This document shows positions 1 to 13,330 of a stretch of DNA of 64,000 nucleotides, one piece after another (positions within the stretch are counted from its first letter, which is position 1; each line of letters begins with the position of its first letter). The position numbers and the translations under genes are program-made. The notes beneath the pieces were generated by a model. That model made no database searches, was not told the origin of the DNA, and saw nothing but the letters and a program-made list of their open reading frames with translations. This DNA is from Limnoperna fortunei (taxonomy: Eukaryota; Mollusca; Bivalvia; Mytilida; Modiolidae): NCBI GenBank assembly GCA_944474755.1, contig OX104112.1:80923756-80987755 (forward strand). Direction: 5' to 3'.

Positions 1-7
1 CTTCAAT

Positions 8-3000
8 ATGTCTGCATTTCTTTATGCGCTGCTCTTTCTTATTCCTGCAAATCTGGCAATAAATCCAGGTTTGAGAATACGAATTACTCAGGACGGGCTC
101 AACTATGGTAAGTACATTATTAAATATTTGTGATATGGATAGTAGCCGTTTAATCATGGCAACCTTGAGTCAAACGAAAGCAAAACTGTCACGACAAACA
201 AGGAAATACAACAAACAATAAAATCTATGAAACTATACAATAACAAAATTGGTAGATACAGATACAGATACAGATACAGGTCTTTATGAACCAATCAAGG
301 AGTCCAATGCTGGACATTACAATCAATTACAAATTATTGAAAGAAATAAAATAAATGACATATTAACTAAACATAACATTATTTTTTAACATTATTAGTA
401 TGATTTAGATAAAACAATAAACACACAGAAAAGAAAAAAACCCAATAATATCATAAAACCATTAAATATATAATGGTATATATAATTTTTAACAAGTAAA
501 TATAAAAGACAAAACATTGCAATGTGACTCCGATCAAGCATCCAAATTAGACAAAAGTACATTTCTTTATAAATTTAATTGTGTATTAGTTGCTGATATA
601 AAATTAATATCCTCTGATGACATAGGCCAGATGGTATTGATTTTGAATTGACAAGTGTTGAAAATTCTTAAACTCTTTATTTATATTTTGAATAAATATT
701 TTTCTTAAATCATTCCAACAAGAAGTGTTTTTCATCTTTCATATTTGTTTTTCATAATTTACATGATCGATTTTTGACCTTAATTCTAAAATAATGCCCC
801 TTTTCAATTTTAAGGGAGTGGTCACTTACTCTTTATTTAGATAAAAGCCTTTTTTGCTCTGTGTTTCCATATTGCAAATATGATTCATAATTAAAGGTTG
901 TCTATTAAATAGTCTATAGTTTCTAAGTTTATTACTCATAAATAATATTAGAAATTGGAGTCTTAAAAGTCGATGACGTGTAATATATATGATGTGACGT
1001 GTTCGTAGATGATTAAACTACAGGTTTATCTGGTACTTTCTGACTATTATTTTTGTGCACTAGAATCTCAAAACGTTCTCTTTTTATTTACCCATATATA
1101 GCGAATAGCGTGGGTGTTGATATTATATCTACGACTATAAAGAATACACGTATACCTGACATATCTGGAGAAGGGAAGGACATCAAGTATACTCTAACAA
1201 GGTAGCCCTAATAAGTTCTTACACAAGACCAGAAGATCTTCTCGAGTGATAGAAATTGTGTCTTTTCGCCAGTGGAAGGTAGCGGACTGAGCAAAAAGAC
1301 AACAAATTATATCACTAGTCAAAGATCACACATGCTTTCCGTAAACTTTCATATCACGTATCCTACAGACTCGCCATTGTTTTATATCCGACGTCTAATA
1401 TAAACGCCCAAAAACAACGTTAACCAAGAAATGTGTTATGTGACTAACATCGTTCTTGTTTTCGGCGTTTTGATATGATGACGCAACGATTACAAATGAG
1501 CTCTTCTGAACTGAGTCATTTGTACCAAAAATCGGCCATTTCAGAGACAATGCCAGAATACTGTCGTATGTTGAATCAATCATGCGAAAACTTTATTAAT
1601 ATCTCATAGTGCAGATCGGTTTAATAAAACGGTATGTGAGAAGGTGACTTTAGATATATATGTTCAAAATCTTGAATTTCCATTCGTTAGCAATTACAAG
1701 CTTGGTAAATAACAAACAAATAGCAAGCGGTTTCTGAGAATGTATGACCTATCCTAGGTACAATGTTGTCCAAGTCTGATAGGCCGGCAATATTGGACTT
1801 GCATGCGACACCAAAAGAACAATTTGCGTAGAAGATTAATAAACAGTAACATTTGTCAATCTGGTATGCGCCTCAAAAGAGAAAAATACATTCGAAAGAG
1901 TTTTCTTGCAAAGCAAAGAAACTTGATGGACATGTGCTTGTAACTTTTCACCTTCATCTAATGAGAATATGTTATTAACAAGATATCTGAAATGAATAAT
2001 AGGTTCTTTCATACGTTTTTGGGAAAGACCGGGTGATCTTTCACGAGTGATAGAAATTGTATGTCTTTTCGCAAGTGGAGCGCAGCGCAACGAGCCAAAA
2101 GACATAACAATTTCTATCACGAGTTAAAGTTCACACGGACTTTCCCAAAAACGTATGAAAGTACCTATTTCTTCCGTAAACCAACAACTTTCCCATCGCT
2201 ATAACCTATAGACTCTCCATTGTGTTAGACTCCATTGTCTCTGACTTCCAATCAGAACACCGGAAATAATGAACGTCATAGAAGAACGTTGTTATGCTTT
2301 CATAACAATATTCTTGTTTCTGACGTTTTGATTGGATGACGCAGCAAGTACAAATGTGTGCGCGTGACCTCATCTGTACTGGGTCATCTGTACCAGAAAT
2401 CGGTCATTTACGGAAGAATATCCAAACTTCTGCGAGACCATTCGAGGCATTTTGAAAGTGTTTAGTCTAGCAGTTAACTATACTGAACTATCTGTGTCAA
2501 AAGTATATAACTGTCTTTCTCAAAAGCATATGCCATAAATTACATGAATTATTTATTTTCTAAAGATAGTAAGATGTGTTTATTTGATATATAGACTTAT
2601 TTCTATAAAATAAGCTACAAGAAGAATTTTTATTTTTCAGTTTGATCATAAAGAACTTTCGGCCACCAAATAGCGCAATAACATTGGCATCAGAGAGTGA
2701 TCTTCAGTGGAGAGCAGTTAACACTGGTTTAGAATTGGATGGAAAATTTACCTACAAATATAAGAAGGGATTGTAGGAATGTTAATAATCATAATAACAT
2801 GTAGATGCGTTAAATTAACATTCGAATAATTACAACAAAAGTTTTAAAATTTAGTTTACAGAACTCTGAATGGGACTATTCCAAATTTACACTGATTTTT
2901 GCATACAAATGGGTCATTATAATATTAACAATTTTATGCGCTTTGTAGGCTAAAATTTCATTGGTAAATTCAAACGGAGCAACCCATATGATAGGATGCA

Positions 3001-6000
3001 ACTTCTGTTCTTCTCATGATCTATTTGTACGCGTTAAAATTCAAATAGTTCCATGACGTCATCGCTGTTCTTATCGTTACAAAAGACAAAAAATATAGTT
3101 GAAATTAAGTTATAAGGAACATTTAAAATTTCTGAACAAGTTATAATGCATAACCTGTTTTAGGTCTGTTAATACCGTTCATGAATCGGTTCGCGGTTTA
3201 TCAAGCGTAAACAGACCCAAACCATGTTATATCGTATAACCTGTTCAGAAATTTGAAAAGAATTATGTAAATAAATTTGATATACATGTTGTCAATATTT
3301 AAATTAAAATTTTTTCTCTACAATACGTTAAAACCATTGGATGTTTTAATTTAGGATAAAGTTATCCGGACATGGAGGATTCAATCTAAAATTTTCAGAC
3401 ATCTCATTCAACGTTGAAATTCAAGTTGGTAAGAAACTCCTAAATATGCTATTTCCAGTAATACCTTTAAAAAAATCTTGTTCACAATAGTTGTTTACAA
3501 ATCAAATATTGTCTTTACGAACACAATTTTGTAGACTTTTTTTAAAGCTTAATCGGTCTATCGTAACAAGATGACCAAACAGCTTGTGACCCAAATACTA
3601 AAAAAATATAATGTACTGTTACTTCATTTTTTTCCAACTAAATCTGAAAGAAGTTATTTAACTATTAACATGCATTCGGCTACAAGATGTAATCCTCAAC
3701 TAGAGCTGTTAATTATTCACTCTACGTTATAAGAAAAACATATAGAATACATGAAGATATTTCAAAGTCAAAGTCGATCATAAAAATATCTATGATACAG
3801 GAAAAAACAAAGCGGAACGCATCGACAAGATTAAGTGCGTTGATCGTGTAAGCATTTCCTGTCACATAAATAAGGTAAGATCAGGAATGTGACGCGATCT
3901 GTAAACAAAGCAAAATTAGCACAGAGATGGGATACGAAAATAGCGGAAGTGGTACAAGTTTCATATCGTAGTGTCAGTAGCTTTTGTCCAATTATAAGCA
4001 AACCTCTGTAACCGCAGCTGAAGACTCCATTGTATCTTTTAAGGTGTGAGACAAATACATTTAAAGCCGTAGCTACAATAATGTAGCGCATTTTTATATT
4101 TTATATACATTTTTGCAGTTACATAACCAGGGCTCAGACACGAAACAGTATTGAATTTTCAACCACAAGGCCTTACAAAATGAAAAACATGTGAACGGCG
4201 AAAAAAAAATACAAATGCAACCCCAGTGTCCTCGTATATTTTGCAGGTGTAAATACAGCCAGTGGAAAACCAACTATTAGGACTGCACAATGTTCTTGCA
4301 ATAGTGGTCCCGTCAAAATAAAATTCAGCGGTGCTTGGTCATGGATTTACAATTTATTCTCAGGAATCGTGGAAAAGAAAATTGGTGATATATTCCAAAG
4401 CAAAGTAAGTCTGAAAGAAGAAATAAACATCTGATATACCAACGAGAAAATGTTCAAAGAAATTAATTGAACGCCAAGTGGCAAATTATTTCAACTCAAT
4501 TGTCTTTTTTTAAAGAACTCATCTAAGGTTTTAATGTTATATTCAAATCATAAGAAGTATTCTGTTTTATAATATTGGCGACGCGAGTCCGAGACATAAT
4601 TCGACTGTAAATATTCCCGTAAGTGGGCATTTAGCAATTCGGCGTCATGAAATGGTTATATGCAAAAAACTTTCCTTAAAATAAGAGGCTTCCAAAGCCT
4701 TTTTAATTCTGTTTAAAACAGGAAATTGAAATGTTTTTATGATTATTCATTAATTTGAGAATAAAAAAAGATGTTCTAAAACACATAAACTAGTGTGTAT
4801 ACGGGCTTTTAGCATGAAATCTCAACTTTAAAGAGTAACATAAACTAATAAATAACTGTAATTTTAATGTCAGTATGTAGTTTAATGAATTTAAGGATAT
4901 TGAAGTGATTTTGGAGATTTTTAACGTGTTTTATGGAATCAATATACTGTTTGTAATGTGTTATAATTTGTGTGTGTTTGAAAATTATGTGTAGGCCCTG
5001 GGGCTTTTGTGCTACCATTATTGTTGCGCCATTGAAAAGAGATCCATGTATACAACATTCTTGTAACATTTTAACAAGAGATTTCTGTTTTGTAAAATTT
5101 AGGTCTTAGTTGCAATATTATGGCAAAGTTAATAATTGACAAATGCTGAACAGAAATAAAATACACCAGTATAAAATATCACATTCGTACAAATATATAC
5201 TTTATTAAAGCAATACATTATTGCTTTTTAACAAATTATTTTGTAATTTCTTCTGATGCTTCGGTGAATGAGTGGTTTAAGTTTCTGGTAATTTATTATT
5301 GATCTATGCTGAGATTGCGAGTTCGTGCCTGACTTTGGGCAGACTATACTCAACTCCACCCTTAATTGACAAGAATTGCAAGGTCACAGTCGACAAAAAA
5401 CGATATTATAGCGGTGTGTCAGCTACTAAATCATCTTTTTTTGTTGTAGTTATGCAAATGTGTGAAAACGTTTATAATAATAAAAATCATTATCCACAGT
5501 TAAAAAACATGCAAAAACCTAAAAATACAATTACTTCTGTGTAATGAATTGCACAAATTTCTTTTTTCTTACGTTATGTATTGTTTCTGATAAGCCTGCA
5601 ATTTTTTATTGCAGATATGCGATATTATACAAAATGTTATAAATAAGGACGCAGAGGCGAGCCTAGAAACCATGAAAGGTAAATTAATTACGATTCTTGG
5701 TAAGAGTATTGTCTGAATTATGTTAACCAATCATCAATCATCAATAAAAACATATTTTACATCAAGAAAAAACAAAAGAAAACAAAATTATATATTTAAA
5801 AAAAACCTGAAGCAAACGAATAAAATAGTTCTATTCAAATGTTCTTCTTTTTTTTGTTTTATTGTTCCTTACGTGCCTCTGTCAATTACAAACCTTTCAA
5901 ACATAGGAAATGCGTTTATATGCAAGCGTATAGTTGTTTTAATTGAGTTTGATTTTTTTAAAGTTGAGGTCAACCTAGGACGGCTTTTCACACTGAATTA

Positions 6001-9000
6001 CAAACTTCTAGCCGCACCAAAAGTCACCTCGGAGTTTATAGAAGGCGATTTTAAGGTAACTACCACATGCTTCCTTGCAACTTTGGTATGGACTGCTTTC
6101 TGTAAAATATAAAAAATACAGGCAGTCATAAATTACAAATATAAAAAAAACGTCGCAGTGCAAGCTAAATATTCAAACTGAAAACAACACTGAGATTACA
6201 GGTTCGAGTATCACTGCGGGCAGGGTGTACTCGACTCAAATCTTAATTGACAAGGATTGCCAGTTTTCCTACAGAAGATTGGGGTTCTCTCCGGGTACTC
6301 CGGCTTCCCCCCCCTATAAAAACTGGACGCCATGAAATAGCTGAAAAAATGCTGAAAGTGGCGTTAAACATTCAAACAAACAAAAAATCAAACTGAAAAA
6401 CCGAGGTTGTAGTCATATTAAAGAAAACGCTCTAAACTTCTATCTAGTCGGTAAAAGCGCAATATCAAAATGATCGGTTTTTTATTTCAGGGAGAAATTT
6501 TCTGGAAAAGTGATAAAACTGAAGCACCGTTTTCACCAGATGAAATGGCAACTATTACTGACACACAAAAAATGGTGTACCTTACTCTTTCTGATTATGT
6601 CTTTAATACTTGGACATACCAAGCACACAAACATGAGTTACTGGCATTCAACTTAACAACACAAAATGTAAGATATATCGGAGTTAATCAAATGATTTGC
6701 CCTATTCTTGTCAGTATAAACTACGGTAATAGATTCTTTACTCACAGTTGTGATATAAAACGCTAATGTATGGATAAAGATTTTAAATATGAAGTTAAGC
6801 GAAGTAACAAAAAGTAGTTAAGTGGCTATGACTACGCAATCAGCAGTTAGTTCAGATGATTACAGCATACTAGCATTTGTTGGCATAAGGAAAAAAAATA
6901 GTGTGTGCTCCTCCAGCATTTAAAAAAAATATCAGCGGCTTATAAATTACTTTACCATGTACAATATATATAGAAAATGCCTGATTTTATTTCTTTAATT
7001 TATTTATAATTGAAAATATTTTTGTCTACACAGATAAAGAACAACAAAAATGTATTAAATACCACATGTTCAGGAATCTGTATTGGGAAACTTATTCCTC
7101 AGGTAATTAAAATATACAAAAGTTAAATACAAACTCTTTTCAAGCTTTCTAAAACACATTATATGTGCAAACGTTAAAAATGCTTTCTATGAAAATTGAC
7201 TTCTACGAAAATAATGTTTAAAACAGTCTTAGGCGGGTTTAAATGGTCAAAGATACATGGTAGTCGTGGTGGGGATATTTTCGCCATAGGTTATGTTCGC
7301 TATTGTACACAATTTATTTAATACTATAAGAATTTTCACAATTTTTCTTCGTTTTTAGATTGGCAAAACATTCCCAAATTGTACCGTTGAATTGCAAATG
7401 AAAACTACAGAAGCCCCTTTGACTCAGATTACCCCAGGGGTCATAGGTGTATCAGTGGAAGGGAATATCAGACTCTACGCCAGAAAATTGGATCACAGTC
7501 TTCACTACTTATTTACAATTTTTGCAGTTAGTATCTAATTTACCAATCCCCTTTCTTCATTGTAATTTAGTGTAAACAACGCGTGTCGTGTTATATGCGG
7601 TAATCTTTCTTAAATGAAACAATTATTTGTTACCATAAACAGTGGTATTCGCTTTGATTATAATTTGATTTTACAACTGTTGTTTTTAGCGGAAAGTTGA
7701 CAACCTAAAATAGTTACATTAATTGATAAATAGCTGTATGGCAATCTAATTAAAATGAAAGCTTTCCTTTACTCCTCTCTTTTTGTATTGTTGAACGCGG
7801 CCACTATCTGTTCATTGATACTAATATTTCACCACCTTTAGCGTGTTACGTTCATATTTCACAACTCGTAAATTGTTCTAGATCGTGCGATTGGTATTCC
7901 AATTTTCTAGATTGGTCAGTGCTGGCATTTTTTGTACGCACCTAGGTTGGTTTGCATCTCTTCAAACGTTCATTTGCCGTCACCACGATTAAGTTGATCG
8001 TTACGAAAAAAATTCACCTTTCCATTGCGATATTGTTTGAGTATAGGTAGAACTTACTCCCTTCCTAAATATGACTTTTCCTGGGCATAACGATCAGTAA
8101 GTAAGTCTTATTAGAAGCGGCTACTGCTTATTCGTTCGAATCTCCAAAGTGCACACAGGTTTTTTTTTATTGTGTTCTGGTTACTCATTTCTAGTGTTGT
8201 TGTTTTTGTTTCTTCTTTGTGTCGTATTGTCATATTCCAATATTGTCAATGTCATAAGGTTTTTCAATTTTATTGACAGATGGTTTAACTTTTTTCTGAC
8301 TTAAAAAAATATTTTATTAGATAGTATGAAATATACGTTAATTGCTTTGTATTACTACTATAGTATCGAATTAATTTATTGGCAAAATTGTTGATTACTG
8401 TTTCGTTTTCTTAGAAAGCCGAAGCATCGGTGGTTTTGACAATGACCGATGGAGTGTTGTATGGAAAACTTGATAAGTCGGAGTAAGTGTTTCATGATAT
8501 TGTCAGACCAGAAAAATAGATCAGCTATACAAGAAAGAATAGATTTCTAATAAATAAATTTATGAAAAATAATCAACTATATTCTGTCTTGTCCATCAAC
8601 GTCTCTGTTAACAAGCAATTTGGCAAGAAACCATTGATAAATACACAAGGCTAAAACTTGAAGCGGTATAAATGTCCACACAGACATACACAGGTTATTG
8701 GGTATTTCTGTATTTTACACGACACATGGTGAGAGGATAAAACACACACAATTAAGCGAAAGTTTAGAAAGTTTACAAGTTGCCTAACTTCATAATATGG
8801 ATCTTCAAAAATAAATTTCTAATCTATATTATTGAAATCTTTATTTGAAAATAAACTAATTCAACAGTAAATATAACAAATTGCAAAAATAATTTTAATA
8901 TCGTAATCTATTTAAGTTGATGTCGCACTTTGATACATAACTTAACTTATCGTCGTCCATACATTACTTATAAGTGATATTTAGTTTGTAGTTTCTTTTA

Positions 9001-10546
9001 GTTTTCATGTTTCAATAAACGATTGGGGAATAAGATTTCATTCCCGACTACACATGTTTTACTGTGCTATTTCAGAATGAAGACAAATGTAACGGACACT
9101 GCAATTGGGCAAATTAATGTAATAATTATTAGATATAACCTACTTTGAAATATATTTATGTAATTAAAAACTAATCCCTTTTTGTTGTGTAAATATCACT
9201 TCCAAACTTAAATGAATCATATCTTAACATTTTTAGTAAAATGGTTCATATATAATTTTAAGAACTTGACCTGTTTCTTCAGGGAGCAGGTAATGCTCGC
9301 AATGAACGACATGAATTAATATCTTGGTTTTTTTCAAATTTCATAGACATAAACATCTATTGCAAGCCAAAATGCCGCTATTGGACATTATTTTGAATCA
9401 ACTTAAATATGCAGTATGTTATATACGAAATTGTGGTATTATAATACATAAATCATTTTATTAGTTAAATTTTAAATTTTTTTCGCAAACCTTTTTTTCT
9501 ACTTTAGGAGAAAGCCTTACAGTTTTTGGTGGATAGTGCCATAAAGACAACAATAACCCCAAAAATAAATGGTAGGCCGCCGCAGTTGACAAGTGACCTA
9601 CTACCCTAACGTGATGTTGTGCACACATGCTGAGGACAAAAATGCCGGTTTACCTAACAGATATATTTACTTTTTTTAGGAATGAATTTAAAGTTTGGTG
9701 ATCCCTTAAACACGTGTTTTTGTAATTAATGTTAAAGGTTACGTACGTTCGATCGTTGCGAATGATGCATGTTTAAACTCACATTATTTGAAATCACAAG
9801 TTCCTAACTACTTTTATGTGGTTTGGGGTTTCTGACTAAACATCTACTGAAAATATATTTTCTGTATGAATATAGTCAGCTGCTTTTTTGTTTTGTACAA
9901 GTTGTCTAGTTATTGGTGGCGTGATTACATCTAGTGCAAAAATTGGTAAAACGCTTCCTTCGTGCACAACACAATAAAACAAAAGGTAATAGACATTGAA
10001 AATATATCTTTCTGACGTTCTAATTATTAATCTGCGCCTTTTGGTTCATTCAATCACACGCTCCGTCACAGAGAACATAACTGGTCTATGATACCCAGAA
10101 TCCTTTGCGTGGAGATTGATTCAATCACTCAGTATTATTACAATTTACTTACTTTTGTAGAACTTGGTGCGCAAGGTTTTCCATTGCCCTCAACAGACAA
10201 TTTACAGTTCAAGCGGTCAGATTTAAAACTTTTACAGGTATGCATTTTCAAATATCTCGTTTGAGTCAACAAGAAAAAATTTAACGACCTTTATTTTCAG
10301 ATGGTACAATAGAAGTTTATAATTATTATATGATAAACAAGGCGCCATGATATAGTTATATTGTCGAAAGTGGCGTTAAACACCACTATATCACCTATTC
10401 CACTATAATTTAAAAAAAATAAAACTCTGTTTGCTTTTCAGAATACTATCCTTATTGAAACAGATCTAAAGTACATACCGGATCCTACAAGGAGTAAAAC
10501 GACCGTTCTGAAATTTGTACCAAGATCGGAAAGACTTTCTGTTTAA
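8..10546 (+). CDS. BPI/LBP-family lipid/LPS-binding protein, 16 exons
   Basis: Secreted bactericidal/permeability-increasing or LPS-binding protein homologue, expected to bind bacterial lipid outside the cell. Exons: 8-107, 1102-1201, 2641-2772, 3355-3428, 4247-4404, 5615-5678, 5964-6055, 6491-6667, 7034-7102, 7359-7526, 8415-8482, 9076-9118, 9347-9413, 9508-9571, 10161-10237, 10442-10546. The start at 8 gives a hydrophobic signal peptide followed by NPGLRIRITQDGLNYA, matching the mature N-terminus of human BPI. Later family blocks are RIPDISG, ASGKPTI with a Cys-rich QCSC, MVYLTLSDYVFNT and QGFPLPS. C151/C153 and C190 are placed like the conserved BPI disulphide. Phases agree at every junction except exon 12 to 13, where a phase-0 donor meets a phase-2 acceptor and about eight family residues are missing. 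About 518 residues, slightly longer than vertebrate BPI. BPI versus LBP cannot be told apart by reading. The promoter lies outside the window. Confidence 0.9.
253..279. repeat. Short (GATACA)n in BPI intron 1
   Basis: About four units of GATACA/AGATAC in 27 bases. Confidence 0.9.
1195..2430. repeat. Two palindromic MITE-like elements in BPI intron 2
   Basis: Copies near 1195-1600 and 1990-2430 share a foldback core. A 'GATAGAAATTGT...GTCTTTTCGC' arm faces a 'CCAAAAGAC...ATTTCTATCAC' arm, and the second copy is bounded by 'TTCATACGTTTTTGGGAAAG' and its complement 'CTTTCCCAAAAACGTATGAA'. Downstream sequence ('CGTTTTGAT...GATGACGCA', 'GTCATTTGTACCA') is also shared. No transposase is visible, so these are non-autonomous. 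Further copies lie near 13.2 kb and 59.5 kb. Confidence 0.6.
3120..3256. repeat. Imperfect foldback in BPI intron 3
   Basis: An arm starting 'ATTTCTGAACAAGTTATAA' and running through 'AACCTGTTTTAGGTCTGTT' faces an arm containing 'AACAGACCCAAACCATGTT' and ending 'TATAACCTGTTCAGAAAT'. The arms are roughly 55-60 bp with mismatches around a spacer of about 25 bp. It looks like a small MITE. Confidence 0.5.
5290..5375 (+). mobile_element. SINE fragment in BPI intron 5
   Basis: A short degraded piece of the same SINE: 'GATTGCGAGTTCGTGCCTG' followed by 'CTTAATTGACAAGAATTGC'. Only the B-box and the start of the body remain. Confidence 0.5.
6190..6390 (+). mobile_element. tRNA-derived SINE in BPI intron 7
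   Basis: Contains a B-box-like 'AGGTTCGAGTATCACTGC', the body 'CTTAATTGACAAGGATTGCC', the shared 'TCTCCGGGTACTCCGGCTTC', and the 3' part 'GTGGCGTTAAACATTCAAAC' with a short A-rich tail. The same body recurs at 14.7, 19.7, 55.8 and 63.1 kb. The 5' tRNA A-box part is missing here. Confidence 0.75.
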
Positions 10547-12069
10547 AAAATCAAGTTTTGTAGACTAGATGTGTATTGTGAAACCATAAAAACATTATAA
10601 GTGCTAATTGTTAGTCATACTGTAAGCATAAATATAGCATTCATTTTCCAAATATATCTCTATAACCAAGATTGATTCTACCCATTTTACCGTTCATTTA
10701 TCATCTATATTTCTGTATACACTTGGATAAAACACATAAAGGTACTAGTTTTATAACATGCATAAACTTGGCAAAGACATATTTAGGAAAAAAATTGCGA
10801 ATAAAAATACTTCATTCATTTCCAGGTTTAACAATAAAATCCTACCCATGCTATGAAGATTAGTTCTTTCTATAAATAAATACGTATTTGATAAGTCAGT
10901 CCGTTTGTTACACTCTTATACTCAACTTCACCTGCACCACTGAATGGAATTTAATAAACGTTTAATGTAGAACAACTGTGCACCTAATATTTGGCAATTT
11001 GATCAGAATGATATTTAGAGGTTTTCAATGCAAAACATGGACTTTATCATTCTTTGCCATAGTAGGAAATCTTATCCGCAACTCTTCATACTCAACTGAA
11101 TGAAATATGATGTAATGACACTAACAGAATCTTTGTCGAATAGTGCTTAATTTGTGTACCTGATATTAACATTTGATTAGCTTGATAATTGGTGTTCCAA
11201 TAGCAAAACAACTTTACGACTCCTTGACATTATGCAGCCGGGGGTATCAATTAAGAATCCTCATAGTTTTAAAGATTCTTAATATTGTCTTGAATATTCT
11301 GAACAGCCACGGCCTCTGTCTCATAATTCTTTGTATAATTACCTAAACTGCATGAGATCTTATACACAGACATTAAAATCGGTACTTGTTGCAGGGGGGT
11401 TAAAAAGGTATAGCAACGACTGAACTGCGTGTTCGATTGAAAAGATATGTCCGACTGTGTGTATTCTGTTAGTTGTGATATAACTTTGCAAATACAATCT
11501 GGCATGTACGTCATAAGGCAGACCTATTAAAGTATGCAAAACACAAAAATTTAAATATAGCATAAAACTGATCACTCTTAAACAAACAATATATATTGAC
11601 TCCAGTGTGTTACTCTTGAAGACCAAACAGTCGCGTTTTTTACAGTAGCCAACAGTATAAAAAGATCAAATACCACATTACCATATCAAAATTAGGTTGG
11701 TCACAAATGAAACATGTTGTTTTAATATCACTGGTTACTATTGTCCAATGCAAAAAACAAATGTTAAAATGAGTAAACAAAATGAAATATTTTATGCATT
11801 TTACAAAAAAAGAAACCTACATCTACCCTTAACTCAAAATCACTCATTTTTATTTTCATTTCAAGAACAAATATTAGCTGGTGTCCATTCCAAGAAGTAT
11901 CAGATCAATTTTATATTGTCAAATATTACAGAAAAATAGTTTCTTTAATTAAATGGTAATAAAACAATTAATGAATTAAATTAAGCATTCTTGCATTAAT
12001 AAACATATAAGAACTATAAAACGAATCCTGCAATTGATCAGAACTATAAAATGAATCCGGCTTTTAATA
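10547..12069. other. Intergenic, BPI 3' flank
   Basis: No gene is supported. Near 10910-11010 and 11060-11190 there are two loosely similar stretches ('CTCAACT...CTGAATG'). The segment 11285-11365 ('AGCCACGGCCTCTGTC...GCATGAGATCTTAT') closely resembles 43465-43535. At both places it lies about 1 kb beyond a sphingomyelinase exon 6 in the direction of transcription, which supports a shared duplicated flank. Confidence 0.5.
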
Positions 12070-12084
12070 CCATAAAAATATTAT

Positions 12085-12590
12085 GGCAATATATATGTGA
12101 TTTGTCAGGGTTGCTAATCTCTGTAAAAATAAAAATACACATATTTTTTTATATATCTAACTTTAGTTTGATTTACTAATTGGAATTTTGAAACAACAGA
12201 AAATAACGCCCAACTAATCTCAAGTTTTGAAATACAATCAGCAAGGCAACTTTTATTTAACGACCTCTTTTTATATCGAAGTTTTAATGTAAAGTTGTGT
12301 AATATTTTGCTCTTATTTTGACTTATATACATGAAAAAGGTGACAATATTTCAATATTTTTAGTCCTTTAACTCACATTAAAAAAATCACTTTTACAAAT
12401 AAAATTAGTTAATCCTTCTCCTTACTGTCAGTTATTTTAAGTTTATTTGACTTCCTTTTCATGCATTTATTTGGTTTATTTTTCTTAACTATTTGCATCA
12501 ATCTAATATCTGTGTCTCAAAAGGGTCTTCCAGAGTTTTTTTTAGGTCAGGCGGAGTTGATACCATGCACATCTGTCTCGTTTCTGGAGA
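12085..12590 (-). pseudogene. Neutral sphingomyelinase pseudogene, remnants of exons 5 and 6
   Basis: On the minus strand, 12395-12583 aligns with exon 5 of the two better copies at 45.7 and 59.2 kb: 'GAGACAGATGTG', 'CTGGAAGACCC' and 'TTTGAGACACAGATATT' are all present. It has internal deletions, an A8 run and stops. At 12088-12125 a remnant of exon 6 reads RLATLTNHI, where the active copies read RL(A/S)TLTDHIP, so the catalytic Asp-His pair has become Asn-His. No exon 1-4 remnant was found upstream. It is the most decayed of three copies and lies in the same orientation. Confidence 0.7.
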
Positions 12591-13199
12591 CTTATAACAG
12601 AAATCACAGCAAAATATTGTTTAGTATAAAATATTGTAATGTTTCAGAGTGTTCAATATGAAACAGGTTCTTTAGCATGTTATGATACTTAGTTTGAGTT
12701 GATCAGTACCAAAGATCTGTGAAAGTTATTTCCATCACGTTCAAAATAAAAGTATTAGAAACTGTATGTATGTGGTTTTAAATGTTCCCAGATTGTTAAA
12801 ATCCTCAGATTAAATTCATATCACAGCATCTTATGTGCTCATTGTCCACTCACATTCCTTTCATTATCATTGTTTCATTGAAAACTTATGTGAGAAATTA
12901 TGAAAATTCTAATATGTTTTAATGGCATCAAAGAGACACAACATGTACATACAAATTATGTGTTTTATGTATTTCTTTAGGAAAGTCAATTATTAGTCGA
13001 TTAAAGAAATTATTCACATTTAAAATTAAATGCAGTATATGTTTTTTTACATTTTACAGCTTGAAACACTGGTTTGCCTAAAATACAATGATCATTTTTT
13101 TAATATGTATAGGTTCTGTTTATGTAATTAGAAAGGATGTCTTTGTTTTGTACAGGTAATAAGTATTGGAGCTTATTCTTAAAAGGATATAAGTTGTAA

Positions 13200-13330
13200 A
13201 TATAATACGGAAAGATTATTTGATCTTCCATGAGTGATAGAAAATGTATTTCTTTTCTGGAGTGGAGAACAACAAAACGAACGAAAAGCCATAAAACATT
13301 CCTGTAGGATCGTACAAAATCAGAACGAAT
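13200..13330. repeat. Degraded copy of the palindromic MITE-like element
   Basis: 'GATCTTCCATGAGTGATAGA' followed by 'TTTCTTTTCTGGAGTGGAG' and 'AACGAAAAGCCATAAAACAT' matches the core of the elements at 1.2, 2.0 and 59.5 kb, with more substitutions. Confidence 0.45.

Noticed and set aside
5720..6112. 130-codon ORF in the BPI gene
   Set aside because: Its last third is BPI exon 7; the upstream part is intron with low-complexity A/T sequence and no independent start context.
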